Shown here piece after piece: positions 25,518 through 35,002 of a DNA stretch of 38,678 nt. The position numbers and the translations under genes are program-made. Source of the DNA: Betaproteobacteria bacterium HGW-Betaproteobacteria-22 (GTDB lineage: Bacteria; Pseudomonadota; Gammaproteobacteria; Burkholderiales; Methylophilaceae). The notes under the pieces were generated by a model. The model was not told the origin of the DNA. It worked only from the letters and a program-made list of their open reading frames with translations, and made no database searches. How positions within the stretch are numbered: the stretch's first letter is position 1; every line of letters begins with the position of its first letter. The stretch is from assembly GCA_002842285.1 (NCBI GenBank), contig PHCJ01000021.1, positions 1-38,678 of the forward strand, given 5' to 3'.

Positions 25518-25907
25518 TTACTTGCCATCGCTACGCGCGGAAAAATCAATAAGCACGCTCACATTGCCTATAATTGGTTTCACTATCTGATAATCCACCA
25601 CAATCACAGGCTGCCCATCCACACCTTTTTCAATGAGCAGATCAGAGCCCTTGACCGTGTCAATGTAAGCAATATTGGCTCGTTTATCAAAGGAGTCCTT
25701 GATTTCCTTGTTGGTCATGCTGGCAAGCTGCTCCTGCCGCATCGCCACCAGCACTTTTTTAACCGACATAAACTCCGTGTAGGCAGGTGTGATTTTCATG
25801 ACAATCATTGCTGCAAATACTATAAGTCCACCAATAAAAAGCATGCCCAGCAAAGTGGCACCTGATTGCCTATTGGGGCTTCTTAACTCAACTGACTGAT
25901 TGCGCAT
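25518..25907 (-). CDS. DUF4845 membrane protein
   Basis: This 129-residue protein has one transmembrane helix (about residues 18-40, GATLLGMLFIGGLIVFAAMIVMKITPAY). A small extracytoplasmic domain follows, ending VLIDFSAR. The family is found almost only between lepB and rnc in beta- and gammaproteobacteria, as here. The N-terminal segment, QSGATLLGMLFIGGL, resembles a pseudopilin-type signal helix. No function is known; the setting suggests a tie to lepB or the envelope. Confidence 0.88.
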   Translation of the reverse strand: MRNQSVELRSPNRQSGATLLGMLFIGGLIVFAAMIVMKITPAYTEFMSVKKVLVAMRQEQLASMTNKEIKDSFDKRANIAYIDTVKGSDLLIEKGVDGQPVIVVDYQIVKPIIGNVSVLIDFSARSDGK

Positions 25908-25970
25908 GTTGATTTCTCCACTGATAATTTAAGATAAGATAATTAAGATAAAACGACTAACAGCATTTAC

Positions 25971-26750
25971 TTAGCGTATGCTGCTGCCTATTCTAGAACC
26001 TTGATCAAAATTCATCCAGATAAAAAATGCTTTACCCACTAGATTACGCTCAGGCACAAATCCCCATACGCGACTATCTGAACTATTGTCACGGTTATCT
26101 CCCATGGCAAGATAATGGCCTTCAGGCACCACCACCTCTTCCCCGTTGGCAAATTTTGCCCCAATCGCATCCGCATCATAACTGCCAACCACATCATGCA
26201 CGAGGATGTCATGCTCAACCTGTCCCAGTTTTTCTCGATATTGCTGCGCCACCATCACATTTAAACCGGACATCACATACTCATAATTGCCCAGCATTAC
26301 TTTTGGCACAGCTTTGCCATTTATAAACAGTTGCTTATCCTGATAGCTTACCTTGTCACCCGGCAGAGCAATCACGCGCTTGATGTAATCAATGGAAGGG
26401 TTAGGTGGATAATGAAACACAAACACATCACCACGCTCGGGCTTGTTAATCTCAACAAAAGTATTATTTAGGATAGGCACCCGCAGGCCGTAGATGAATT
26501 TATTCACCAGGATAAAATCACCGGCAATAAGCGTTGGCATCATAGATGCGGAAGGAATCTTGAAAGGCTCCACGACAAATGAGCGCACCAGAAAAACCAC
26601 CAGAATCACCGGGAAGAAGCTTTTAGCATACTCCACCAGCATAGGCTCATCAACGCCTGCTGGGCGTTTTTTGCTTAACACCAGGCTATCTAGCAGCCAT
26701 ATCAAACCTGTCGCCAGCAGTATGACTATCATAAACAATGCGAACATCAT
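25971..26750 (-). CDS. lepB: Signal peptidase I
   Basis: This 259-residue inner-membrane serine protease has an N-terminal helix (residues 3-22) and a second around 48-62. The catalytic serine is in IPSASMMPTLIAGDFILVNK and the general-base lysine in DYIKRVIALPGDKV. Box E, MGDNRDNSSDSR, is present. It removes Sec and Tat signal peptides at the periplasmic face. It lies 20 bp after lepA, the usual pair. Confidence 0.97.
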   Translation of the reverse strand: MMFALFMIVILLATGLIWLLDSLVLSKKRPAGVDEPMLVEYAKSFFPVILVVFLVRSFVVEPFKIPSASMMPTLIAGDFILVNKFIYGLRVPILNNTFVEINKPERGDVFVFHYPPNPSIDYIKRVIALPGDKVSYQDKQLFINGKAVPKVMLGNYEYVMSGLNVMVAQQYREKLGQVEHDILVHDVVGSYDADAIGAKFANGEEVVVPEGHYLAMGDNRDNSSDSRVWGFVPERNLVGKAFFIWMNFDQGSRIGSSIR

Positions 26751-26770
26751 GCGATTTTTACCCTAAATTG

Positions 26771-28564
26771 TTATTTATCTTCAACACGCAGAATTGCCAA
26801 AAACGCCTCTTGCGGGATTTCCACACTACCCACCTGCTTCATGCGTTTTTTACCTTCTTTTTGCTTCTCCAGCAATTTACGTTTACGCGTGATGTCACCG
26901 CCGTAACATTTGGCCAGCACGTTCTTACGCATGGCTTTAACGGTCTCGCGTGCAATGATATTAGCACCAATTGAAGCCTGAATCGCCACATCAAACATTT
27001 GGCGCGGAATTAATTCGCGCATCTTAGCGGCCACTTCACGTCCGCGATATATGCTGTTGCTGCGATGTACAATCAGGCTTAACGCGTCCACACGCTCACC
27101 ATTGACCATGATATCCAACTTCACCAAGTCCGCTGCGCGAAACTCCAAAAACTCATAATCCATACTTGCATAGCCACGTGACACTGATTTTAATCTGTCA
27201 AAAAAATCCAGCACCACTTCATTAAGCGGCATTTCATAGCTCAGCATTACCTGTCTGCCCATATATTGCATATTACGCTGTATACCACGCTTGTTATTAC
27301 ATAAAGTCATCACTGGGCCAACGTAATCCTGTGGCATCAGCAGGTTCACTACGATCATAGGCTCGCGAATCTCTTCAATGCGCGATGGTTCTGGCAAGCG
27401 CGAAGGGTTCTCGATTTGCACCACTTCACCGCTTTTGAGCAGCAACTCATAAACCACAGTGGGGGCGGTGGTGATAAGATCCATATCATACTCGCGCTCC
27501 AGGCGCTCTTGTACAATCTCCATATGCAGCAAACCCAGAAAGCCGCATCTGAACCCAAAACCCAATGCCGTTGAGTTTTCCGGCTCGAACAACAAGCTCG
27601 CATCATTTAAACTGAGCTTCTCCAAAGCGGTGCGCAGCGCCTCAAACTGGTTAGACTCAACCGGATACAAGCCCGCAAACACTTGCGGCTTTACCTCTTT
27701 AAAGCCTGCCAACGGCACACTGGCTGGCCTGGCTGACAAGGTTACGGTATCCCCCACCTTGGCCGCAGCTAACTCCTTAATCCCTGAAATGACAAACCCC
27801 ACCTCACCCGCTGAAAGTTGTGCTTTTTGCAATGACTTGGGGGTAAATACTCCAACCTGCTCACAAAGATACTCAGCCCCTGTTGCCATCAGGCGGATTT
27901 TATCTTTCGGCTTTAGCACGCCATCGATCACGCGCACCAACATCACCACACCCACATAGTTATCAAACCAAGCATCAATCACCAGGGCTTTAAGCGGCGC
28001 TGTCGCATCCCCCTGGGGCGCAGGGACTTTCGCTACCACAGCCTCAAGCACATCACGCACACCTTCACCCGTTTTGGCAGAGCAGCGCACCGCATCCGAG
28101 GCATCAATCCCGATCACATCTTCGATTTCCTGAATCACGCGCTCGGGCTCTGCTGATGGCAAATCAATTTTATTTAGTACAGCAGTCACCTCAACGCCTA
28201 AATCTAGCGCGGTATAGCAGTTAGCTACGCTTTGTGCTTCAACCCCCTGGCTGGCATCGACCACCAGCAAAGCGCCTTCACACGCAGAGAGCGAGCGGGA
28301 CACCTCATAACTAAAATCCACATGCCCCGGGGTATCGATTAAATTCAAGTGATAAATCTGGCCATCATCCGCTTTGTACTGCAGAGCGGCCGTTTGCGCC
28401 TTGATAGTAATCCCACGCTCACGCTCAATATCCATTGAATCAAGCACTTGCGCCTCCATCTCGCGATCGGCCAGGCCGCCGCATAGATGAATAATGCGGT
28501 CAGCCAACGTAGATTTACCGTGGTCAATATGAGCAATAATGGAGAAATTACGAATATTTTTCAT
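26771..28564 (-). CDS. lepA: Translation elongation factor 4 (LepA)
   Basis: This is a 597-residue GTPase from the ATG at 28564 ([19 protein letters not shown]), the standard start; the frame stays open upstream but that part is not conserved. G1 is AHIDHGKST, the switch I region [12 protein letters not shown], and G3 [13 protein letters not shown] and SAKTGEG follow. EF-G-like domains II, III and V are present, with the LepA-specific C-terminal domain ending in [22 protein letters not shown]. It acts on ribosomes in initiation and biogenesis or back-translocation. A long hairpin lies in its leader. Confidence 0.98.
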   Translation of the reverse strand: MKNIRNFSIIAHIDHGKSTLADRIIHLCGGLADREMEAQVLDSMDIERERGITIKAQTAALQYKADDGQIYHLNLIDTPGHVDFSYEVSRSLSACEGALLVVDASQGVEAQSVANCYTALDLGVEVTAVLNKIDLPSAEPERVIQEIEDVIGIDASDAVRCSAKTGEGVRDVLEAVVAKVPAPQGDATAPLKALVIDAWFDNYVGVVMLVRVIDGVLKPKDKIRLMATGAEYLCEQVGVFTPKSLQKAQLSAGEVGFVISGIKELAAAKVGDTVTLSARPASVPLAGFKEVKPQVFAGLYPVESNQFEALRTALEKLSLNDASLLFEPENSTALGFGFRCGFLGLLHMEIVQERLEREYDMDLITTAPTVVYELLLKSGEVVQIENPSRLPEPSRIEEIREPMIVVNLLMPQDYVGPVMTLCNNKRGIQRNMQYMGRQVMLSYEMPLNEVVLDFFDRLKSVSRGYASMDYEFLEFRAADLVKLDIMVNGERVDALSLIVHRSNSIYRGREVAAKMRELIPRQMFDVAIQASIGANIIARETVKAMRKNVLAKCYGGDITRKRKLLEKQKEGKKRMKQVGSVEIPQEAFLAILRVEDK

Positions 28565-28641
28565 GTGTATATATTTAGTGACTTGATTAACTACCCAAGA
28601 CCCTTGTTTGTGGTTCTGGCAAAGACCTTTTACAAAGCGGG

Positions 28642-28678
28642 GTAACAACAAGGGCGCACTAGGCGCCCTTGTTGTTAC
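28642..28678 (-). other. Long perfect stem-loop in the lepA leader
   Basis: GTAACAACAAGGGCGC (28642-28657), the five-base loop ACTAG, and GCGCCCTTGTTGTTAC (28663-28678) form a perfect 16-bp hairpin. No T-run follows on either strand (minus-strand 3' flank is CCCCGC). It lies between degP and lepA in the otherwise tight leftward series and may be an RNA processing or stabilising site. It is the only striking element in 28565-28761. Confidence 0.8.
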
Positions 28679-28761
28679 GGAACAGCTTGGATTTTACAGC
28701 AAATTCAAAGTATTAGCATTATTTAGATTGCACTTTAGACTAGAAGTGCCGTGAAGCGCAT

Positions 28762-30177
28762 CTACTTGTCAGCCGTAATTTTAACAGGTACATATAAGGT
28801 GTTTTCACCTCGCAATACAAGCAAAGCAATTGTTTTGCCCGTAGCAAATCCTGATAATAGCTTATCAAACTGCTCCAGCGACTGCACCTCTGTGTTATTG
28901 AGTCCCAGCACCACATCACCACGCCGGATACCGGCCTGTGCGGCTGCGCCCTGTGCTTCAACCACTAAAAGACCCTGCTTGCCATTGAGCTTTTTCTTCT
29001 GCTGCGGCGTCAGCTCTTTTAATATCAAGCCGGCCTTATTCGCCTCCGATTTAGCTGCCGGCTTGTTCGCCTGCGCTACCTCATTGCCTTCAGTCGGCAT
29101 GTCCCCAACTGCGATTTTAAGGGTTTTTTCATTACCTTTACGTAAAATATCAACAGGCACTTTTACACCAGGTTTTGTCGCGCCCACTGCTCGTGGCAAG
29201 TCTGACGACTTTTCAATCACCTTGCCATCAAATCTAAGAATCACATCCCCCGGCTCCAAACCGCCTTTATCCGCAGGGCCGCCTTTTTCAACACCGGCAA
29301 CCAAAGCACCGTTCGTATTCTTCATGCCAAACGACTCAGACAATTCTTTACTTAACTCCTGAATCACAACACCCAGCCAGCCGCGGGTAACTTTACCTGC
29401 ATCTTTCAACTGGTTAGACACCTCCAACGCAACATCAATCGGGATACTGAAAGACAAACCCATTGAACCGCCGCTACGGCTATATATCTGAGAGTTGATG
29501 CCAACCACTTCGCCTGCAAGATTAAACAATGGCCCGCCTGAATTACCCGGGTTAATCGCCACATCTGTCTGGATAAAAGGCACATAGTTCTCCTGCGGCA
29601 AGGCACGGCCTTTTGCACTCACAATACCTGCGGTCATGGTATTCTCTAACCCAAAAGGTGAACCAATCGCAGCCACCCACTCCCCTACTTTTAGTTTACT
29701 AGGGTCCCCAGTGATCACTTTAGGCAAACCTGTTGCCTCGATTTTCACCAGCGCCACATCAGTACGCTTATCCGCACCGATGATTTTAGCCTTGAATTCA
29801 CGCTTGTCTGAAAGCTTAACAATCACTTCATCCGCCTCGGCAACAACATGGGCATTGGTCAGAATGTAGCCATCGTTACTGATAATAAACCCTGAGCCTA
29901 ACGATTGCGATTTATATTCCGGCTGCGCCCCGCCGTTTAGCCCGGGAAAGCCAGGAATGCCAAAACGCTTAAAAAACTCCTGCATCTGCTCATCACCCTG
30001 CATATTGGGAAATGGCAACCCTGTACCACGCACATTTTGCGTGATACTGATATTCACCACCGCAGGGCCTTGTTTTTCTGCCAGCTCGGTAAAATCAGGT
30101 AGATCCTTTGCATACGCAGGCAAATTCAGTGTAGCAATCGCAGCAAAGGTCACTGCTGCAATCCATTTTTTCATCAT
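28762..30177 (-). CDS. degP: Periplasmic serine protease/chaperone, DegP/MucD family
   Basis: This 471-residue protein has a signal peptide (ending near LPAYA-KDLPDF). The trypsin-like catalytic triad is His (TNAHVV), Asp (DKRTDVALVKI) and Ser (NPGNSGGPLFN). Two PDZ domains follow, the first with RGWLGVVIQELS and the second near the C terminus (QAGIRRGDVVLGLNN). It degrades or refolds damaged envelope proteins. Its place directly after rseC in the rpoE operon makes it the MucD equivalent of Pseudomonas. Regulation by RpoE is therefore likely. Confidence 0.95.
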   Translation of the reverse strand: MMKKWIAAVTFAAIATLNLPAYAKDLPDFTELAEKQGPAVVNISITQNVRGTGLPFPNMQGDEQMQEFFKRFGIPGFPGLNGGAQPEYKSQSLGSGFIISNDGYILTNAHVVAEADEVIVKLSDKREFKAKIIGADKRTDVALVKIEATGLPKVITGDPSKLKVGEWVAAIGSPFGLENTMTAGIVSAKGRALPQENYVPFIQTDVAINPGNSGGPLFNLAGEVVGINSQIYSRSGGSMGLSFSIPIDVALEVSNQLKDAGKVTRGWLGVVIQELSKELSESFGMKNTNGALVAGVEKGGPADKGGLEPGDVILRFDGKVIEKSSDLPRAVGATKPGVKVPVDILRKGNEKTLKIAVGDMPTEGNEVAQANKPAAKSEANKAGLILKELTPQQKKKLNGKQGLLVVEAQGAAAQAGIRRGDVVLGLNNTEVQSLEQFDKLLSGFATGKTIALLVLRGENTLYVPVKITADK

Positions 30178-30223
30178 TTACGCACCTCAATTAACATTCA
30201 CTATAAAAAATTAAACTACGCCG

Positions 30224-30691
30224 CTAAGATGAAGCGCACTGTGGCGCAGCATCCGCAAACCTTAAAATCACAGCCTGATGATTGCTCAAGGTCTTTTTGT
30301 GATGGCCAAATCCAACCAAATGGCCTTTCACCCATAAAAACCCAAGCACCAGACCCAACATAGTTGCCAGCAGCACATGGAGTTGGTTATCAGTATAAAA
30401 ATCAGCCACCACAGCAAACACCAGCATGCTCAACAAAGGCAACACATACAAGTAATAGACAGATCGCAATGCGGCGCGTTCATCAACGCCCACGACGACA
30501 CTATCGCCAACACTTGCATTTATTTTATTCTCTGCCAAAAACGTATGCGATTGGTGACCTAGCAACTTACCCCAGACTGCATTACCGCAACCACGCTTCT
30601 GACCGCAAAGACTACAAGCCGTGCGCCTTTCTATTTCCAGGCGCGCCAGGTTTTGTTCCAGGCCCATCACTATTGCATATTGTTCTATCAT
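30224..30691 (-). CDS. rseC: RseC/MucC family membrane protein
   Basis: This 155-residue inner-membrane protein has a cytoplasmic N-terminal cysteine cluster, CSLCGQKRGCGN, and two transmembrane helices (about residues 80-97 and 105-122). The family is SoxR-reducing/RseC. It is encoded in rpoE operons and is linked to redox or envelope-stress signalling; the exact mechanism is unsettled. It lies between rseB and degP. Confidence 0.93.
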   Translation of the reverse strand: MIEQYAIVMGLEQNLARLEIERRTACSLCGQKRGCGNAVWGKLLGHQSHTFLAENKINASVGDSVVVGVDERAALRSVYYLYVLPLLSMLVFAVVADFYTDNQLHVLLATMLGLVLGFLWVKGHLVGFGHHKKTLSNHQAVILRFADAAPQCASS

Positions 30692-30738
30692 TTTTATCTA
30701 CAACACTTTAATTTAACGTTGCGTATTTTATTTTGAAA

Positions 30739-31776
30739 TTATGGCAATCTAACTGCGGCTGCATCGGCATTGTTCACCACCACCGCGTTAGCGAACTGCA
30801 CTACGGTTGCCTCAGGCACTTCACCCACCGCAGTGACCAGATAACCATTCTTTTCATTGGCATAAAAACTGGTATTGCCGTTTTTAATCAAAGTCACTTT
30901 GACTTGACTATTTTTCAGTGCCACCCTTTTAGACAAGACTTCAACAAACAACGACACCGAAGCCATGCCATCCGAAAACACCACATGAGCCACAGGATAA
31001 GGCTTACCCGCCACTGCGCGCATCATTTGGTCTGTTTTCTGATAGCCCGCAGGCAAGATTTTCGCATCCCAAGACACAGGAAATCTGGTCTCAGCAGAAA
31101 CGACCGACTCATCCTCCATCACGTAGTTTTTCTTGCGGTCAATATTTGGTTTGAACCAATCCAAATCAACGGTGTTGAACAAAGATAATTGATTGAAGGC
31201 AATGCTCTCCAAGATTTCATTTTGCTGGTTAAACATCGCCGACTTCAGAAGCAGGCCAAACTCTTTATCCACCCAGAATTTGTAGCTATAACGCAAGCTA
31301 TCTTTTGCCAGCAGCAATAACGTCTGCGCTTGCCTGTCGGCAATACGCTCCTGATTGCCCGCTTGCAACGTGTAACTATCTTTCACGACATCAAGGTTAA
31401 CCGGCAATACCGCGGGGAACATATTTTGCCCGCGCCTTTTCTCTATAACAATATCTTTGTTTCTGGCGTTGTAAATCACCAACTCGCCGCCCTGACTCAA
31501 CATCTCACGCGGCGATCCATCCAGTACGACATTTCTTGAAAACTCACTTTGACCGTTAAACAGATGTCTAATCTGAACGGCGCGTGTTTTCTGTGTTGTC
31601 TGACAGACAAACACCCCCTCATAACTCAATGCGCGCGCAGCTACTGCGGCTTTCTGCAAAACAGTCCACAACTCCGCTTCATTTTCCGCTTCCGCATGAG
31701 CAGATATGTGCGCGAACATCGATGCTACAAGCAATATGCCCGAAAAAACTTTAACACTGAAAAAGCCGGCACTCAT
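30739..31776 (-). CDS. rseB: Sigma-E regulatory protein RseB/MucB
   Basis: This 345-residue periplasmic protein has a signal peptide (ending near HAEAENE). A LolA-like N-terminal domain begins ALSYEGVFVCQTTQKTRAVQIRHLF, and a smaller C-terminal domain includes DGMASVSLFVEVL. It binds the anti-sigma factor's periplasmic part and shields it from proteolysis until lipoprotein or LPS signals arrive. It overlaps mucA by four bases. Confidence 0.93.
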   Translation of the reverse strand: MSAGFFSVKVFSGILLVASMFAHISAHAEAENEAELWTVLQKAAVAARALSYEGVFVCQTTQKTRAVQIRHLFNGQSEFSRNVVLDGSPREMLSQGGELVIYNARNKDIVIEKRRGQNMFPAVLPVNLDVVKDSYTLQAGNQERIADRQAQTLLLLAKDSLRYSYKFWVDKEFGLLLKSAMFNQQNEILESIAFNQLSLFNTVDLDWFKPNIDRKKNYVMEDESVVSAETRFPVSWDAKILPAGYQKTDQMMRAVAGKPYPVAHVVFSDGMASVSLFVEVLSKRVALKNSQVKVTLIKNGNTSFYANEKNGYLVTAVGEVPEATVVQFANAVVVNNADAAAVRLP

Positions 31777-32276
31777 TCTGAATAGTTGACGGATTGCATG
31801 TAATATGAACTGGTTGAAGGGGCTGACGCCTGATGGGCAATTAAATACTCAGCGGGGATTGTTTGATCTGAGCTTTCCAATTCGGCCAACTCTGCAATCA
31901 CCGGGGCATTGCCAGACTGTGTATGTTGCTGCAATGCCATCCAGCCCACCATCATTACCGCCGCAAAAGAGGCTGCGATTGACCAAGTTACCGGCAGCCT
32001 GCCTTTAAAACCTGTCGCTTCTTTTTTGCCTGAATTGGCGGTAGCCGGCTTGCTTGCGCCTGGCGCCAATATCGTGGGTTCAAGCTCGATTTTTTGCATC
32101 AGATTCTTTTTAAAGTCATGATGTAACAAATTATCACCACGCATTGCATCGCCGATTAAATGAAAATGCGACCAATCCTCCAGCGCCTGCTTATTGGCAC
32201 TCAACATGCCTAGCAGATGCTCAGCATCTTCCGGCGCAACTTCATTATCAATCAAAGCAGATACTTGTTCACTCAT
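31773..32276 (-). CDS. mucA: Anti-sigma-E factor RseA/MucA
   Basis: This is a 167-residue single-pass membrane protein from the second of two adjacent ATGs (32276), chosen because AGGAG is then seven bases away. The cytoplasmic anti-sigma part begins SEQVSALIDNEVAPEDAEHLLGML and contains WSHFHLIGDAMRG. The transmembrane helix is near residues 90-110 (TWSIAASFAAVMMVGWMAL), with a short periplasmic tail ending SVNYSE. It holds RpoE inactive until regulated proteolysis. It lies 48 bp after rpoE and overlaps rseB. Confidence 0.93.
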   Translation of the reverse strand: MSEQVSALIDNEVAPEDAEHLLGMLSANKQALEDWSHFHLIGDAMRGDNLLHHDFKKNLMQKIELEPTILAPGASKPATANSGKKEATGFKGRLPVTWSIAASFAAVMMVGWMALQQHTQSGNAPVIAELAELESSDQTIPAEYLIAHQASAPSTSSYYMQSVNYSE

Positions 32277-32324
32277 CATTAAACTCCTGGGCAATACTTA
32301 TCCTAAACCTGCATAATTACCAAG

Positions 32325-33077
32325 CTACCAGCGCTTATGCTCTGGTGTATCGAGTAACGGACGCAGCTTAACGGCGATTGTTTCACGTGCTCTAAAAATA
32401 CGTGAGCGCACCGTACCGATAGGGCAACCCATCACCGTTGCAATTTCTTCATAACTTAACCCCTCAATTTCACGTAGCGTAATCGCCGTACGCAAATCTT
32501 CAGGCAACGCCTCTACCGTGTCATTGACGGTCTGCGCGATTTGTTTGGTCATCATGGATGACTCTGGCGTCTCCGTTGTGCGAAGCTCATCACCGCTGTC
32601 GAAGTTCTCGGCATCTTCAATCTCAATATCCGTAGAAACGGATGGCCGACGCCCCAAAGACACCAGATAATTCTTTGCGGTATTGATGCCAATGCGGTAC
32701 AACCAGGTATAGAACGCACTATCCCCCCTAAAATTAGGCAATGCACGATAGGCTTTGATAAAAGACTCCTGCACGACATCTTCAATCTCAGCCTGATCTC
32801 TAATCATGCGCGATAGCAATCTTGCCAATTTACGCTGATATTTATCGACAAGCAGGCCAAATGCGCGCTTGTCACCACGCTGTGCGCGCAACACAAGCTC
32901 GTGATCTATCTCACGATTTCCCGCCGCCGGTGCAGACACTACTGCCAGCCTCTGATGGCGGTCAGCATCACGCTGTTGATTGTTTTGTTGAGCTTTTCCA
33001 CCAGCGTAAGTATAACCTTGGCGCACAGATTGCATAAAGCTAAATTCTGCCAATTCCTGAATTTTCCTAAGCTGCAT
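32325..33077 (-). CDS. rpoE: RNA polymerase sigma-E factor (RpoE/AlgU)
   Basis: This 250-residue ECF sigma factor has region 2 (DKRAFGLLVDKYQRKLARLLSRMI, EDVVQESFIKAYRALPNFRGDSAFYTWLYRIGINTAKNYL) and region 4 (LPEDLRTAITLREIEGLSYEEIATVMGCPIGTVRSRIFRARE). Canonical RpoE starts around the sequence REIDHELV, which here is residue 55. So about 46 extra N-terminal residues (Gln/Arg-rich) are encoded. The ATG at 33077 has a strong GGAGG; an internal GTG at 32939 would give 204 residues with a weaker AGAGG. A sigma-E-like promoter lies upstream. It directs the envelope-stress response and is divergent from nadB. Confidence 0.95.
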   Translation of the reverse strand: MQLRKIQELAEFSFMQSVRQGYTYAGGKAQQNNQQRDADRHQRLAVVSAPAAGNREIDHELVLRAQRGDKRAFGLLVDKYQRKLARLLSRMIRDQAEIEDVVQESFIKAYRALPNFRGDSAFYTWLYRIGINTAKNYLVSLGRRPSVSTDIEIEDAENFDSGDELRTTETPESSMMTKQIAQTVNDTVEALPEDLRTAITLREIEGLSYEEIATVMGCPIGTVRSRIFRARETIAVKLRPLLDTPEHKRW

Positions 33078-33175
33078 CGTTAACTTTCCTCCACGATCTT
33101 GATTGATCTTAATACTTCATTAGGCGTTTTAATGTTTATTTGTTAATCAATACATTTTATCTATTGCCTTTTACA

Positions 33176-33203
33176 GTGACCGCGATACACTCTCAGAAGT
33201 TCC
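33176..33203 (-). promoter_or_regulatory. Possible sigma-E autoregulatory promoter of rpoE
   Basis: On the minus strand GGAACTT (33203-33197), a 16-bp spacer, and GTCAC (33180-33176) fit the RpoE/AlgU pattern GAACTT-N16-TCTGA well in the -35 and only partly in the -10. It lies about 100 bp before the rpoE start. Confidence 0.5.
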
Positions 33204-33240
33204 AAACCAACTCACTCTTCTTGAATACATTTAAACCATC

Positions 33241-34884
33241 ATGCAGCAATATGACGTCCTGATTATTGGTAGCGGCCTGGCTGGGTTATCTCTTGCATTA
33301 AGAATCGCATCGCACAAAAAAATATGCCTGGTCAGCAAACGCAGCATTAATGACTCCGCCAGCAACTGGGCGCAGGGCGGTATCGCGGCGGTACTGAACG
33401 ACCATGACTCCATAGAGGCGCATATTCAAGACACGCTCATTGCCGGAGCCGGCCTATGCGACAGCGCTGTCACTAAAAAAGTAGTTGAACATGGCAGGGA
33501 AACCATAGAGTGGCTCATTGAGCAGGGTGTGGCATTTACGCGAGAGTCAGATAATAGTGGTTATCATCTCACGCGTGAGGGCGGTCACAGTCATCGCAGG
33601 GTCATTCACTCTGCTGATGCTACAGGACACGCCGTACAAACCACACTGGCTGAAAAAGTGCGGCAACACCCCAACATTACCCTGCTGGAAAACCACATCG
33701 CTGTGGATTTAATCACTACACAGAAGGTAAAACAAAAAACAACACCCATATTCGGCGGCAATCAATGTCTGGGTGCCTATGTGCTGGATAACGCTACGGG
33801 CAAGGTATTAACTATAGGCGCGCAACATACCGTTTTAGCCACTGGCGGGGCCGGCAAAGTGTACCTTTACACCACCAATCCTGATATCAGCACCGGAGAT
33901 GGCGTTGCCATGGCGTGGCGCGCAGGCTGCCGCATTGCCAACATGGAATTCATTCAGTTCCACCCCACCTGCTTGTTTCACCCGCATGCAAAATCTTTTT
34001 TAATTTCAGAAATCGTACGTGGCGAAGGCGGCTTGCTCAAACTGCCTGATGGCACACGTTTCATGCCCGAGCATGACCCCAGAGAAGAGTTAGCTCCACG
34101 CGATGTCGTTGCACGCGCGATTGACTTTGAAATGAAAAAACGCGGTCTTGACTGCGTATATCTGGACATTACACACAAAACACCCGAATTTATTCAAGAG
34201 CATTTTCCAAACATCTATCGCCGCTGCCTGCAATTGGGTATCGACATCAGCAAGCAGGCTATTCCCGTGGTACCGGCCGCACACTACACCTGCGGCGGCA
34301 TCATGACCGACGACAAGGGACACACGGATATCAACAACCTGTACGCGATTGGAGAAACCGCCTGTACGGGGCTGCATGGCGCCAACCGCCTTGCCAGCAA
34401 TTCCCTACTGGAATGCCTGGTGTTCGGCCAGGCCGCAGCTGAAGACATATTAAGCCAGCCTGTCAGCCAGGTGCCGACACTTCCGTATTGGGATGAAAGC
34501 CGCGTCACCGATGCCGATGAAGAGGTGCTCATCACACACACCTGGGATGAGTTGCGCCGTTTTATGTGGAATTACGTAGGCATCGTGCGTACCGATAAAC
34601 GGCTAAGCCGTGCAATGCACCGCATCCATATGCTTCGTGACGAGGTGCATGAGTTTTACAGCAACTTTAAAATCAGTAACGATTTAATCGAACTACGCAA
34701 CCTGCTGCAAGTAGCTGAGCTAATTGTAAGAAGTTCGATGGAGCGCAAAGAGAGTCGCGGTCTGCACTTCAGCAAGGACTACCCTGAAGCGGAAACAGAC
34801 CCCATCCCAACGGTGCTGGAACCTTCAAATTATTACAGCCTGTTAGATAGTGAACATGGCCACCACCACACGCACACACATTAA
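33241..34884 (+). CDS. nadB: L-aspartate oxidase
   Basis: This 547-residue FAD enzyme converts aspartate to iminoaspartate for NAD synthesis. The dinucleotide fold YDVLIIGSGLAGLSLALRIA is at the N terminus. SNWAQGGIAAVL, HSADATGHAVQTTL, TGGAGKVYLYTTNPDISTGDGVAMAWRAG, EFIQFHPT, and HYTCGGIMTD and GLHGANRLASNSLLECLVFG complete the flavin and substrate site. The tail is His-rich (HGHHHTHTH), a possible metal-binding or lineage-specific extension. No clear ribosome-binding site precedes the ATG. Divergence from rpoE is a conserved arrangement. Confidence 0.97.
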   Translation: MQQYDVLIIGSGLAGLSLALRIASHKKICLVSKRSINDSASNWAQGGIAAVLNDHDSIEAHIQDTLIAGAGLCDSAVTKKVVEHGRETIEWLIEQGVAFTRESDNSGYHLTREGGHSHRRVIHSADATGHAVQTTLAEKVRQHPNITLLENHIAVDLITTQKVKQKTTPIFGGNQCLGAYVLDNATGKVLTIGAQHTVLATGGAGKVYLYTTNPDISTGDGVAMAWRAGCRIANMEFIQFHPTCLFHPHAKSFLISEIVRGEGGLLKLPDGTRFMPEHDPREELAPRDVVARAIDFEMKKRGLDCVYLDITHKTPEFIQEHFPNIYRRCLQLGIDISKQAIPVVPAAHYTCGGIMTDDKGHTDINNLYAIGETACTGLHGANRLASNSLLECLVFGQAAAEDILSQPVSQVPTLPYWDESRVTDADEEVLITHTWDELRRFMWNYVGIVRTDKRLSRAMHRIHMLRDEVHEFYSNFKISNDLIELRNLLQVAELIVRSSMERKESRGLHFSKDYPEAETDPIPTVLEPSNYYSLLDSEHGHHHTHTH

Positions 34885-34906
34885 CCCAGATTTTCCATTA
34901 GGACGC
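34883..34906 (+). repeat. Copy B of a short repeat at a stop codon
   Basis: AACCCAGATTTTCCAT (34883-34898) followed by TA and GGACGC overlaps the nadB stop codon. It matches copy A at the ppx stop codon (7864). No coding or terminator structure explains it. Confidence 0.6.
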
Positions 34907-35002
34907 GAAACGATGGTGAGGCTGTTCTTGGTTATTTTTGCAGCTTAATTCATGCCTGATAGGATTAAAATCGGCCTAATAGCAAATCTGGGATTAAGTG
35001 AC

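Noticed and set aside
27459-27959. Open frame of 166 codons on the plus strand opposite lepA
   Set aside because: Antisense shadow of an intact, highly conserved gene; no domain features.
28642-28678. Terminator call for the lepA leader hairpin
   Set aside because: No T-tract follows the stem on either strand, so it is reported as a stem-loop of unknown role instead.
28751-29362. Open frame of 203 codons on the plus strand opposite degP
   Set aside because: The longest antisense frame in the window, but it mirrors the degP codons, with repeated Ser/Pro/Cys typical of shadow frames and no start signal.
30733-31188. His-rich frame of 151 codons opposite rseB
   Set aside because: Shadow of rseB; no plausible protein motif or start site.
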